Source of the DNA: Amaranthus tricolor
Taxonomy: Eukaryota > Streptophyta > Magnoliopsida > Caryophyllales > Amaranthaceae
NCBI RefSeq assembly: GCF_026212465.1
Contig: NC_080059.1
Location: 13,417,472 to 13,481,471, forward strand
Direction of reading: 5' to 3'
Length of the DNA: 64,000 bases
Shown: one piece after another, positions 12,631 to 24,694 of the stretch
Layout of the letters: each line of letters opens with the position of its first letter
Numbering within the stretch: the stretch's first letter is position 1
Program-made: the position numbers and the translations under genes
Notes under the pieces: generated by a model
What the model was told of the DNA's origin: nothing
Databases searched by the model: none
The model's input: only the letters and a program-made list of their open reading frames with translations

Positions 12631-13150
12631 CCTTTTATAAGCATTGAATAAGATAAAGATCACATACATTCTATTATTTAGGCAATGGAAACATTAGGGA
12701 AGCCAACTTCTTGAATCATAACTTGCAAAAAGGACCATTTAATGGAATATTACGCCTTCCTTAAATCAATCTTAATCATGAATCTAGGAAAAGTCTTTTC
12801 AACATTATCCCTTCACCAATTCAGAGGGCAATAGTATGTTGTCCATCATTTTCCATCCTAGAATAAACCCAACTTGGTCTCGATCCATTACTTTACCAAT
12901 AACGATCTTCAATATTTGTCTATAGAGAAATAAATAACAAGCAAAAAGCCTTAGTTGTTAAATGTTTGAAGTATTTTCCATCTTAAGGATCAGAGTGATA
13001 GAACTGCGGTTAACAAGGGCATACATCTTTGATGTATTGAAGACTTCTAGCATTGCAGTATGAATATCATGTCCAAAAATAGAACATGATTTGATGAAGA
13101 GAGCATTCAACCCATCCAAACCCAAGGCTTTATCATCTCTTATATTTCAA

Positions 13151-14289
13151 ACAACACCCAATTTCATTAAAAAAATAATAAGGAAAATAACATGTTTACA
13201 ATCATTATTATATTATATGTAACTTCTTTCAAAGCCACTTTAATTGCTTTTAGCTTCCTCCAGACTTGCTACATCATAAGACCCTAGCTCTCTTGATTCA
13301 AAGCCTCCTGAACAATAGAGTAAAAATTTGTGTGATTAATTAAATAATTAAGGAATTGTAGGGTTCACCACCTCCCTTAGAATTGATATTTAGTTGGAAC
13401 AGAATATAACAGTGTTTGATATCGTAGCACATAAGAAGTCTACTTAAACCTTTGAATGGTGAAGTATCTTTAGAGTCCAAGAGCATGAGCAATTGGAAAG
13501 TCTTACTTTCTTGCTCTCTAGTGAAACAACCCACAATTTTGATAAATTATTTATTTTAAAGAATAGTTTATTTTAATACAAAAGTGAAATGAAAATAGTT
13601 TTTAAGTTATTTTATCGTTAATTTTTAGCAATAAAAGAGTTTTCATCATAACCTCGAATTATTATAACATGAAATTGCAAACAAAAGAAGTCCTCTTTGC
13701 CACATTTATATCATATCATTATATTAACTTAAGTCTACCACTGTAGATCCTTTAAAAAAACTTTAGTGGATATATATATATCCTACTTCTATTTTTGATG
13801 TTGATAAACCTCAATTGTATTTAACAAAACCTCAAGCTTACGAGTGACATTTTATTTTTAAATTATATTTACTCTTCTATCCTATAAAAGAAACTTCGTA
13901 TATTCTCAATGATAAACAATAATTTCTTGACAACTCTACTAATTCTACAGGCTCCTATATACATACTGCAAGTGTCATTATTTTCTAACGTTGAGTTTCT
14001 TATTAGGTAGTTTCCTGCCAACATGGATCCTTTATGGATTCTTTAAAGGACCGAGGTTTCAAACCTATAGAAACAAAAATTTCTATGTTCCGTAGAAAAT
14101 CGATCACAATTAGCAAATGTGCTATCCGATAGCCGTTAGTGGATGTAGATGACAGAGGAGGAGATTGACTAACTTTCTGAATATTATGAGTAAAAATACA
14201 TGCAACTTTGTAAAAGGTTATCGTAACTCGTAGTGGCTATAGCCTCCTCCCTCAAAGAGCGTATCAGAATGGGTACCAAGAACTATTGA
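13151..14289. other. No gene or clear element
   Basis: AT-rich sequence between the LINE relic and the first SINE. The minus strand near 13340-13534 has a short open frame without recognisable domain; it may be further LINE decay. I see nothing else I can support. Confidence 0.4.
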
Positions 14290-14455
14290 ACTATCATGGA
14301 CATCATCATTATTATCATCATCATCATACCCGGTGTATCCTGCTCATGGAAAGCTATGGTCAGGGTCTGGGGAGGGAGAAAGACAACAACTCATACCCTT
14401 AGAGGAGAGTGCGGTCAAAGAGTCCCTCGGCTCGAGAAAGGTCTCCAAACTATCA
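14290..14455 (-). mobile_element. SINE copy 1 (Au-like, ATG-repeat tail)
   Basis: On the minus strand the 3' part reads CCCAGACCCTGACCATAG, then GAGCAGGATACACCGGGTAT and a tail of ATG/ATA triplets (plus strand CATCATCATTATTATC). The block CCCAGACCC ... ACACYGGGTAT with a simple triplet tail is the common 3' end of many plant tRNA-derived SINEs, where the tail is usually TTG. A second copy lies at 21320-21460. The 5' boundary is uncertain; a box-B-like motif is not clear. Confidence 0.65.
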
Positions 14456-15045
14456 TGGACATCATTCTCTATTATTCTTCCAACGACCTCATCAATAACC
14501 GACAGGCGGGCAGGCAGACCCGATCCTGACATTTACGGGGCTCTTGGCAAAATGTAGATTTGGGCCCTTTTCGATAGTGACAATGTAAGGAGTGTTGGGT
14601 TGGTTGTGGTCTTCAGACTTTTTTCCTTTTACGATAATGATTGTAAAATTGTATTTCATTATTATATCTTTTTTTTCTGTTGATTTACAAATAACTGTAA
14701 CTAGATTAAGATTTTTAAAAATTCGTCCCTCAATCAAACATTTTGGCTACCTAACTCTCTTAAGGTTAAAAGATTTTAAAGTAATAGCATAATATAATAT
14801 ACCCAAGAGAATTCGTCCAAAAAAAATACCATTCGAGAAAAGATGTTATGAACTTGAAGATGAAATTGAGCATAAACATGAAAAACATTCAACAAAGTTA
14901 ACAAGTTCTTTAAAATAAAACCTAAGGGCGAAAAAAAAAAATTTAACGAACACAACTCATCAAGATACATATCCAAGTCCTATATTGGTACCGACATTAT
15001 CTATAAGAGAAAATTGAAAAACATTGTGCAGGAATCATTATAAGA
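14456..15045. other. No gene or clear element
   Basis: The stretch begins with CATGGACATCATTCTC, which repeats wording at the start of SINE copy 1 (CATGGACATCATCATT), possibly a target duplication or tail remnant. The rest is AT-rich. Short frames on both strands near 14492-14976 lack any family resemblance. Confidence 0.35.
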
Positions 15046-15050
15046 ACCAA

Positions 15051-18000
15051 TGTAACCGCCTCGAATTATGAAGGCAAAACACTAACTGGAATTTAGTATT
15101 AATCAAGCGGAAGCTTATTTTTGCCAACACAATTAAGGGGTTACTTAAAGGTCAAACCAATATCCAAGCAATATAACGGAAGTCTTAACTGTCCAAAATA
15201 TAGAAAAATTACAACCAAATCGAAATAAGTCCAAAGTTCAAATTACATCCTTAAATTAGTCTAAATCTAAACTAATAGTCTCTCAAATACAATAAAGAGA
15301 TCTAAACAAAAGGGGAGTCATACTCCAACTCGGGTTCAACTTCCGCTCGCATATCCATTCTCCGTCGAGGTGCCATAGGGGTTTACTCTAAAAACAAAAC
15401 CATTGGAAAAACACACAAAGCATAGTATCAGCAAAAAGGCTGAGTATAAACACACTGGTGTCCGTCAAACAAGTTATTAAAATCTTTTTTTTTTGAGTAA
15501 ATTCATTTTGAAATATGCTTTTTCATTTGATAAATCATATTATGATTCAAATCCAGTTCAATAGCTCTATAGTAATTTCAAATTCTCATTTTTCATCATA
15601 AATCATAAAATCTCAATAGATTCAAATCAATTTCAAACTCATATCATAAGTTTACATGGGTACTCTGTGAGTAATCCTGTGACTCGTTTGGTAGTCGGTC
15701 TACCGTCCGCGACATGTCCGGCAAGTGTAACACAATGGTATTGTGAACAATACGCGCTCATCATTAGTGAGCCGTTTAATCATGCACACAACATTTGCTG
15801 TGGCATATGTACCCGCCATTTAGGCTAAAACATTTTTTTGTACATAATATATATCTTGTAATTTTAATAGCATTTGAATGTCAAAAATATTAACTTTTTC
15901 CATATGATAAACATCTTTTATTTGCACATAGCAAAACATACTTTATTTGCGACTTAGCAAAATCAAATCATAATATTTCCCACATGGGTAAAACATGCTT
16001 AGCATAATCATATCATGAAACATAACCTTTGTATTATATTGGGGCATCACTAGCATGTATGGAAATGCATCGTAACAAAAAGTAATTAAAGTTCAATACG
16101 ATTTTTTTAAGGAAACCACTAAAATGTTTCGTTTCAATCCTTCTTAAAGTAAATATAACTTAAAAGGGTTTTGAAATTCATTCAAAACAACTAGAATATG
16201 ATTCATAAGTCTATAAAATCATTACGACAAAAGATTTCATAAAACACTATTTTCTTAAATACAAGATAGTTTTGCCGGTAATAAAATCGATAATTGATTT
16301 ACAAAGTACATATTAATTCTCCAACAAGGCCCAAATTAATCAAGTCATTATAATACCTTATTTAAAATGAATTTAAGGTTGTCCCATCAGATTATAATTG
16401 GTTATGCAAATTTATAACGATCTTACAATTATTTTCGACAATTTGGGTATTTACCGTTATTTAAATGGTGTCTTAAATCCGTAAAATTTATAAACCATCT
16501 AATTTAAACTTAATTTATACTATGAGGCAGTAGGTTATTAATATAATTATAGATTTTTTTATATAGGTCTATTTTTACCCAAATTTAATTAACAATATTA
16601 CACTTTTTAATAAATAAACATTTTCTATTAATTTGATAAATTAGTAAATAATTAATAATTTATTTTATAAAATTATACCAAAGTTCCAAAAGTCATATAA
16701 CATGTTTATTAGGTTATTTGAATTTATAAAACTCATGTATGATGTTTTATTATTTTGTATAGACATTTTATTGATAAATAGAATAAAATAGGTTTTAAAT
16801 TATTTGAGTCCGAATAAAATATTATTAAAATTATATGATATTCCAAAAGCTATTTTAAGTGGTATAAAATTTTAAATAACCATTAAAAATCATGTGGGGT
16901 ATTTTTAATAATTAATATGGTTATTTTACCGATAAACCGAATCAAATTTATTTAAGTCCATATATGGTCACGAAAATCCATATAAGTTTTTGAACATGTA
17001 TCTACTGTTTATATAAGTGTCTCATAAAATTTTCATGTCCAAAAGACGTCATTTAGTATTTATTTTATATTTTATTGTTTTCAAACTTACCGATTATTAA
17101 TAACCGAGTAAAAATTATTAAGGTCCTTAAATGTCAACGAAACCTTCCCAAACTTTTACCAATTTTACCTACTATCCATATGAGTATGTGATAAAAATTT
17201 CAAGTCTATATGTCTTTATTTGGTAATTATTTTATATTTTACCATTTTATAATTTACCGTTAAACAATTTAACGATTATTCAAAAATAATAAAAAAATTC
17301 CAAACTAAATATACTCTGGCCAAATGTTGTTGGAGTTATTATAATATGTTTTTATTAATTATTTTTGATGATGAAGAGTTCATCTAATACCATGTTTTGT
17401 AATAAGAGTATTTAACACCTTAAAATCCATTAAAATATCAATTTAACGAATAATCTCAACAAAAAGTATCCAAGAAATTTTCTTAACATATAGCTACTGG
17501 AAATTTCTTTTAAAATGAATTTCAAATATTTTCAAATTCATATAATCATTTCCATCACAATAACTTTCACAAAGTAGTGTTAAACATGCCTTTAAAAATA
17601 CAATAATTTATAAAATCAACATGCATGATGCCCACAATAATAATACATGTAATAAATTATTCCATACTCAAATTTATCATTTTGACATCATTTTTCAAGA
17701 TTTAAGAACTTCTCTTTGGGAATTTTTTTTTTTAAAAAAAAGTTTATACACAAACTTTCCCAACTTGTTCTTAAATCCTTTAAAAATCACCCCATGTGAC
17801 ATACCTCGACTCCAAGCCTATATAATTATTCCGTAAGCTCCTACGCGTTCTTAAAAGCGGTTCTAACTTCGGGTCCTTGCCTTCAAGTCTCAACTCCAAC
17901 TCTTCAACTAAACATATTGCATTCATCCAAAAATCAATAATAATTTTGGATTTCTAACATGCACTTAACTTTTCCAAGTTAGAGTTGTTAGATTAATACT

Positions 18001-19132
18001 TGTGATGATTTTAATATATTTGGAGTATACTTATTATGTTGAGCAACATACTTAGTTAAGTCCCATAATTTTATTTGAATCCTTTAAGTAACAAAATTTA
18101 TATGTTTGTGGAAATACATCTTCTTACTTTCTATTATGGCCGATTTTTATAGATTTATAAGTGATGATTTTCTTAGTTTAGAGATAAAATACTCATTTTA
18201 TAATGATCTTAGTTTATAAAAAGATTCATGTAAAAAAATATGTTTTACATGAACAAGTTTTAACAAAAACTAGTGGAATAAAGAAATGAACATAACTTAC
18301 TCTATACTTGGTGGATTTCTTCAAGTTTGGTGTCTATGGAAAGCTCTTAAGATGAAGATTATTTTTATGGGAGATTTGAGTTTATAAACATAAATTTTCA
18401 GAAGTTTTAGATGGGTTTTTGAAGAAGATTTGATGAGAAAAGAAAGTGTTTTAGTTATTGAAAGTTTGAAGGATTCTAGTGTTTGTTCATGGATGAACTT
18501 GGGAGCAATGTGTTGGGGTTTATGGCTGAATAATTATTCAGAAAATAGAGTGTTTTTGCTTCAAATATTTGCCTCTTGCATGCTTGTAATGATGCACAAG
18601 CTTTGGGTAGAACAAAAGGGGTTCTTGCGTAGAGTTTTTAGCTTGTGTATGTAAGTATACAAAGGGCTATAAGGGGGAGTAGGACAGCTTTAGCATGGCT
18701 GGTTGGGGTTTCTTTTGGTGATTTTTGTCCATCATTTGATGAAATCTTTATCTAAGATAGTTTAAGGTTTGGGTAAAAATTGTTGTACATGTAACAAGTT
18801 ATGTAACTTGTACTTCATGTTTAAAAATCACTTGTATATGTGTGAAATATTTAATTTACTCCTATCATGGTTACATAATATGCTTGGGTAATAATAAAAA
18901 TATTTTTCGAACTGTTATGGGTAGTTGCTCAATTTTAAGTTTTACCTCCAAAGTTTACGTTACTTGTTACGATTCGTAATCACGTTACGAATTAACAAGT
19001 TTCTAATCATTGTAGAGATTTTTCAAATTACTACCATCACTAATTAAATTATAATTAGTAACGAACAAATATATAAGAATAATTAGGCGCTAAAAACGAC
19101 TAATGAAATCTCCTAATAATACGACTGTTTCA
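15051..19132 (-). mobile_element. Candidate solo LTR of a giant-LTR retrotransposon
   Basis: The segment starts TGTAACCG (15051), ends CTGTTTCA (19132) and is flanked on both sides by ACCAA (15046-15050 and 19133-19137), which fits a 5-bp target-site duplication around a TG..CA LTR. Its 4.1 kb contains no gag, pol or other coding region, only AT-rich sequence with a GC-richer patch at 15660-15830. Transcription direction is guessed as minus because the end ATTCGAGGCGGTTACA resembles plant gypsy LTR 3' ends. No second copy lies in the window, so the call rests on ends and the short duplication, which could be chance. Confidence 0.35.
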
Positions 19133-19137
19133 ACCAA

Positions 19138-20423
19138 GCTATTTTCCATTACCTTAATTTTGATACCAATTCACATAATCGCAGACCAAAATACCTCCAT
19201 GCCTTCCACCATCTTTGGTGCCCTAACTTTATTAAGTGTGAAATATGTTTTTGTGTCTATACCTTGTAAAAGCTTTGCATTCCCAAATTTTTCATTGTCT
19301 ATGCCGAGAAAAGGAATTTGCCAAAAATTTGAAGATTTCCTTTATTTATTTATTTATCCCATTAACTAATTACCCTAAAAAAATAGCACAACCAATAACA
19401 ATACTCACCTAAAAGATAATACCCAGAAAAATTATACACTTTTGATTAAGATAAGAAGCTAAAGTTAGTTTGGGGCGAAGATAATTATTTGAAAAATATG
19501 AATTTTCTTTCCCAAAGTTGTAACACGTTTTGCGAGAAGCCTTAACTCCGTCTCTCATTTTCTCCTTCAACGCTTAGCATTAAATTTTTTGGGCCTATTA
19601 ATGCTTTCCACAGAGCCCCTAATTTTCCTATATTTCTACTCTAAAATCTTGGACCCTGGATAGTTGCTCCTATGGCCTACCCCCAGGGCCGAGCCTGAGG
19701 GCAGGGGTAGGACATGAGTGTGACAAGGGTAGAATATGAATGGGTGGAGGAGTAGAAGAGGCAAGAGATAAGGGAAAAAAATAATTTAGGTTGATACCAT
19801 AATGAAATTAATTTAGGAGTAACAAAACTAATTTACTAATTGTTGTACTATTATTGTATGAACTATTCTTGTGAGAAATCATTTCTCAGTGAGACAATCT
19901 CAAACAAGGAGCCCATTATATTTTCATAATGTATATATATTAGATGTATTTAACTTATGTATAAGGCATATCTCTCGGTGAAACCGTTTCATACTGCAAT
20001 TTGAGTTGTTGTATTGTTGTAGCATTATTTTGCAAATATACTTGTAAAAATGCCAATTTAGTAATTGACAAGAGACACGAAGTGTGGGAAAAGGACCAAA
20101 TATAAGTATCTTGGCTTCGTTGCATCATAACATTCATCCCCATTGATCTTTCAATCACATGTCTCTTAATACAAGTATATTTTTCCTACTTTCATAAAAT
20201 TTCACAAAACATTGCCTCGTGATTTCAAAGTCAGCAAATTAAATCCTGATCTTCAAGCATGGTTGACTAATATAGGCCACCACTATCCTATTCCAAGGTA
20301 TTTGGAATCAATAAGTGCTCTCTCCAGCGCCGTTGACTTTTGAAGTACAAGTTAGATAGTCAACACATTCATTACTTAGGAGAAAGGTGCTAGACATGGA
20401 AGTTTATGAACCAAGTATATATA
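19138..20423. other. No gene seen
   Basis: AT-rich sequence with a GC-richer short patch near 19675-19735. Frames at 19103 and 19955 are short and without recognisable features. Confidence 0.4.
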
Positions 20424-20664
20424 CTCCCTCTTATTTTAGAATACTTTCCATTTTAATTTATTCTATTCATTTTGCATACTTTTTATTTTTGTTAATTGTC
20501 CTATTCTTATTCTTTTAATTTATTCAAAAACTTATTCCCTCTTCATCTTAATCAATTATTTATACATCACACTTACTTTTTGGTCTCATTTTTCAATCTA
20601 ATTTCTATTTCCACTAAATTTCATCTATTTTGCACTAATTGCAAAATGAAAAGGACAAAGAAAG
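20424..20664. mobile_element. Stowaway-like MITE, degraded
   Basis: It starts TA-CTCCCTCTTATTTTAGAAT and ends with ACAAAGAAAG-TA, whose reverse complement begins CTTTCTTTGT. TA dinucleotides flank both ends, as for Tc1/mariner-type MITEs whose consensus end is CTCCCTCYGT. The inside is AT-rich with no coding. The right end has drifted from consensus. Confidence 0.55.
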
Positions 20665-21319
20665 TACTCGTCACTTTCTATGATACCTAACTCGTCTATA
20701 TTTATTTGTTTTTTTAATAAATTATCATTTTAATAATTATTCTAGATGAACCTGATGCTAGGACAAACAACTTAAACTTCTTTTAGAAATAAGAACAAAA
20801 TAAGTAGACACTCATTTAATACTCATAAAATTAACAGGTTTAATTAACTCGAGTATATGTATGTTTTTGTGGAATCCTATGAATATTTAAGACGACAACA
20901 AGCAATCTTAGAGTTCATTATCCCACCGCTATAATAATTTTTCTATCTACGTAGCGAGCTCAAACCTCAACATACTCGTGCGTCAATGGAGTAGAGATAA
21001 AGAAATATTGTTTATTAACTAGTATAGTTTAGAGCCAAGAGTGCTGTATAAAAATTACAATTGGAGTGCACAAACTTATATAAAAGTTTGCCTAAGGGCC
21101 TGTGTCTAGGGCTCATGAAAAAATTAGACAAACTTTAGTTTCATAAGGTATGAAATTAAGACTTGTTTAGTTGTGCTTCTAATCACGAGGCACCAAGCCA
21201 AAGTCCTATTAGTGATTGAAATTACTTAATTACTTTAATAATTTTTGAATTATATATACACGATTATCAAATCAAAAGCGTATAACATAGAGCTCAATTT
21301 TTAAACTTTAATTAGTAAT
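20665..21319. other. No gene or clear element
   Basis: AT-rich intergenic sequence. Nothing on either strand supports a gene or transposon end. Confidence 0.35.
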
Positions 21320-21460
21320 TAATCATCATCGTCATACCCAGTGTATCCCGCTCATAGAAAACTATGGTCAGGGTCTGGGTAGGGAAGAAAGACGACAGCT
21401 CATACCCATAGAGGTAAATGCAGTCAAAGAGTCCCTCGGCTCGAGAAAGGTTTTTAAAGA
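21320..21460 (-). mobile_element. SINE copy 2 (Au-like, ATG-repeat tail)
   Basis: Same family as copy 1 at 14290-14455, roughly 85-90% alike by eye over about 130 bases. The plus strand starts with AATCATCATCGTCATACCC (the reversed tail), then GTGTATCCCGCTCATAGAA, GGTCAGGGTCTGGG and AGAGTCCCTCGGCTCGAGAA. Two copies in one window with the same tail unit point to a family that uses ATG-type triplets rather than TTG. Confidence 0.65.
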
Positions 21461-22254
21461 GAGAAAGAGGTGTCTCATAGCCATAGTAATTAATATTTTT
21501 AATTTTTTTTTGCTTTTACTCTTTTTTTAAAATTTATTCTTTTTATTTTTTAATTTTTTTTGTAATGCATTACTTTCGTTTGTATTAATTAATTTGATCG
21601 ATTTATGTATATTGAATTTGAGCAAATTAAATTTGTGGGTGTTAATTTTTTTCTTTATTTTTATACGATGAATAGAGTTGTTTTATGGATTTTTATGTAG
21701 TCCTTTTAGAGTTATTATAACTCAATAAAAATATTTTATTAATTGGTAATGAATTTTTAAAAGATTGTACTCAATATATTAAATACTCCATTCATTCCTT
21801 ATTAATAATCTACTTATTAAAATGTAGTGATGTGTAATATTTTTTTAATAGTATAAATTTTGTATTTATTAATTTATATTTTATATATAATTAAGATATA
21901 TACTATATTTTTCGTCCCGGCCACTAAAATCTAAGGGCCCGCCTACAATTTTCAACCCAACAAAGAGAGATTCTACGGATATAATAAAGTCATGATTTGC
22001 AACATGTTCTTGTTAAAGTTCTTAAAGTTGACATTATTAATTAAGCTATAATAAGGTACTCCCAAGTCCAATGGGATGATGTAACAATAGAAACATGCAA
22101 GGTAAAGGAGAATAATTCATTTTTCATGATCGATTAGAACTTAGAAATAGTGAAGATTCTTGAGAAAAGAATACAATTTTTATTTTATTTTTTTTGATAT
22201 TTCAACGCATTAAGTTTGATATTTGATGCCTTTGGTTTGCCGACCTATTCTCTT
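21461..22254. other. No gene seen; T-rich low complexity
   Basis: Sequence is dominated by T and A runs (for example 21490-21560). No coding signal or paired transposon ends were found. Confidence 0.35.
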
Positions 22255-22800
22255 AAGTTTTAGGAAAATTTCACGTGATAATTCTGAGGTTTTGAATTTT
22301 TCACGTGGTAACCAAAACCTTTAAAAAATCCACACGGTAATATTGAGATTTATGAAATTGTTCCACCATGACCTTTTTGAACATAAAATGTTAGCAAATA
22401 TTAATTTCGAAGCTTTATGGTTGTTGTACACCAATTTATGCACTCACCATTTCGAATGCCATCAATGTCAACCTTTTCCCCCAACACATAAACTTCAACT
22501 CTACCATCTTTCATCCAAATCATATTTTTCCCCCAAATCCAAAAATGGTAGAGTTAGGGTTTATGTTTTAGGGGAAAAGATTGAAACTAATGGCATTTGA
22601 AATGGTGAGTCGCATAAATAGATGTACAACCTAAAAGTTTCGAAATTAAAGTTTGCTAACGTTTTATGTGCAAAAAGGTCACGGTGGAACAATTTGGTAA
22701 GCCTCAGGGTTACCATGTGGATTTTTTATAAGCTTTGGTAACCGCGTGGAAAACCTAAAACCTTAGGGTTACCTCTTGAAATTTCTTAAGATTTATCATG
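22255..22800. mobile_element. Foldback element B: long inverted repeat
   Basis: The left arm (about 22258-22515) matches the reverse complement of the right arm (about 22545-22797) over about 250 bases. Landmarks found in both arms include AAATTGTTCCACC, TGACCTTTTTG, ACATAAAA.GTTAGCAAA, CTCACCATTTC and TTTTCCCC.AA. The loop is only about 30 bp, so a transcript would form a near-perfect hairpin. Arm ends carry spaced copies of a motif like CACGTGGTAACC. No ORF of note. Confidence 0.78.
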
Positions 22801-23114
22801 AATATTGGGAAAGTAAGCAAGTATAAGATGAACTCCGTGCCTTTTAACAATCATGAATCTTAAATCTCAATTCCTCCATTTCATTATACTTGCTACATTT
22901 CATATCTTACGCAATTCATTGTGCAATTTTAATCATTTATATCTTAACTACACTTAGCTAAAATTTATAAAATTGTAATATTATGAGAGTATGCTATTAA
23001 TTGATTCAATCAAGTTCCCACTTGATTACAATTCTTCTTACACATTAGCTGTCAATAAATTTGTCAAGTGTAAAAAATGAAAAATTTATATTACGTGGGC
23101 TATCATACATCATA
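22801..23114. other. No gene or clear element
   Basis: AT-rich spacer between foldback B and the Helitron candidate; nothing supported. Confidence 0.3.
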
Positions 23115-24019
23115 TCATACATATATAATAATGTTATAAAAGAGTTGGAAAATTCCAAGTGTCAAACTATTAGACATTTGACAAATGGAATAATCTTATT
23201 GATTTCTTATTGATTGCATGACAAATTAATTTAGGAAATAATAAACATTTAAATAATTATTAGTTTACAATGGATATAATTTATTAACATATTTAAAATC
23301 TATGTTAAATTAGGTAAATAATAATGTGACATTCAAACACTTTATTAAAATAATAATATTTTTAAAATTTGAAATATATTAATAGATAATATAAGAAATT
23401 TTTTTAAAATAAATGAAAAGGTATTACAAAAATACAAATCATACAAATTTAATAAAAAGATTGAAAACTGATAAATAACACTATTTAAAGAGTCTGACCA
23501 AATGAATTAATGTAATAGGTCGGATTAATTATGTGAGTCATGTGTTTAATAATAGATGATTTTTATAAAAATTAACAACAAGACTTTCAAATCAAGTTAT
23601 TTATACTAGCGATTTTTAATGCAATTTATATTAAAGAACATGTAACTGACTAATATATTTTTATAATAAGAATTGTTAATAGAGACATAAAGTAAAATGC
23701 ATAAATGTAGCATGCATATTATATTCACTTAATGCCATGTATTGTATTAATTTATCAAAATAACATCTAAGCATTTGATATTAAGTATGTACATATTTAT
23801 TGCTTAATTATGTTCATTCAATGTTCATACAAGATCATCAATTATATTATCATTTTTATTTTATTTCTCTATTGGTTAAGTGAATTTAAAAAAAAGTGAA
23901 AATATATATTTTTTTGAAACTTGAAAATAAATACTTATAATATTTTTAAATATAAATTATATAGCATTAACCATCAAACTAACAGAATTCCGTGCATTGC
24001 ACGTGCACATGTACTAGTT
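23115..24019 (+). mobile_element. Non-autonomous Helitron candidate
   Basis: The 3' end has a short hairpin, GTGCATTGCAC within CCGTGCATTGCACGTGCAC, then about ten bases and CTAGT followed by T. This is the usual plant Helitron terminus (hairpin, then CTRRT, insertion between A and T). The 5' end is placed at TCATACATATATAATAATG followed by TTATAAAAGAGTTGG, which resembles the TCTATA...TATAAAAG start common in plant Helitrons and follows an A. About 905 bp, AT-rich, no Rep/helicase coding. Confidence 0.5.
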
Positions 24020-24171
24020 AACCTATATAACTAATAAAATTTGATAGCATTAATGACAAAAACTTTAATGTTGAATTGTGTAAGTTGAATGAAGATTAAA
24101 GTTTCTTCCGTTTAAATTTCAAATTTGCAAAAACCTTATAGTTCTGGCAGATTTTATTTATTAAAGTGATA

Positions 24172-24552
24172 TTTTATATAGTAGCAACGAACTTTGCGAA
24201 AGGGCAGTGATGCAAATCTTTAAAAAAATTTCACAAAATAGCATTGTACTTTTGGAATTTAATTTGTTGTAACACTGATGCCCAAAAAAACGTTAGATTA
24301 TATGTAAAGTTGTGAAATTTTGTTTTTACCCTTATCTTCTTTCCTTAAAATACAGTAACCTTTCTTCTTTAAAGTTCCATAAAATAACATTTTACTTTTC
24401 GAATTTAAGTTTCCGTCATTCATGCCCAAAAATCGTTAGATTGTACATTAAGTTGTAAAATTCCAAAAGTACAATATTATTTTGTGGAATTTTTTTTAAA
24501 AATTTGCTACCACCGGTCTTTTGCAAAAATTTGTTGTTACCATGTAAATCCC
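24172..24552. mobile_element. Foldback element C: inverted repeat
   Basis: Outer arms of about 90 bases pair: the left has TAGTAGCAACGAA..., AAATTTCACAAAATAGCATT and GTACTTTTGGAATTT; the right, reversed, has ATGGTAACAACAAA..., AAATTCCACAAAATAATATT and GTACTTTTGGAATTT. The motif GCCCAAAAA.CGTTAGATT occurs near both arms in inward copies, so the arms contain a nested repeat. It resembles elements A and B in having GGTAGCA/GGTAAC-type motifs at the arm tips. It ends about 25 bases before the target duplication of the LINE. Confidence 0.65.
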
Positions 24553-24576
24553 TTTATCAAAACATTTTAGATCTTT

Positions 24577-24591
24577 AAATATTTATTTTCT
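24577..24591. repeat. Left target-site duplication of the L1-type LINE
   Basis: AAATATTTATTTTCT, 15 bases, occurs identically at 30142-30156 directly after the LINE's A-rich 3' end. This fixes the element's borders. Confidence 0.9.
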
Positions 24592-24694
24592 AAAAATAAA
24601 GTCCCATTTTCTCTCTAGGGTTAGGGCTTGATTCGCTCTCTGTGGTTTTACCCTAGAGACTCTTCTGTCCCGTTATCCTGCTTTCTTGGCAATA

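Larger units (their letters stand above)
11010..13150 (-). pseudogene. Broken L1-like LINE reverse transcriptase, split by a Cassandra TRIM
   Basis: Read on the minus strand, about 13140-12960 gives 'LGLDGLNALFIKSC' and 'SSITLILK', the plant L1 RT segment that is usually 'PGPDGFNALFFK...ITLIPK'. About 12900-12640 gives a 'DRDQVGFI' segment and 'MIKIDLRKAY' with the first catalytic Asp. Across the Cassandra insertion, 11937-11713 gives 'KGLRHRDSVSAYLF' (usually KGLRQGDPLSPYLF) and 'HISFFANDLYI', where the RT active site FADD has become FAND. Downstream, 11400-11010 resembles the post-RT segment with 'NQTYIINHLWGI'. Multiple stops and the altered active site mean it is dead. The strand matches that of the neighbouring Cassandra element, but the two are unrelated insertions. 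Confidence 0.75.

Noticed and set aside
14296..14529. Frame starting with a run of Ile
   Set aside because: Arises from the ATC triplet tail of a SINE.
18430..18654. Open frame of 74 residues (MMRKESVLVIES..)
   Set aside because: No domain, no splice context, lies inside the candidate solo LTR; probably chance.
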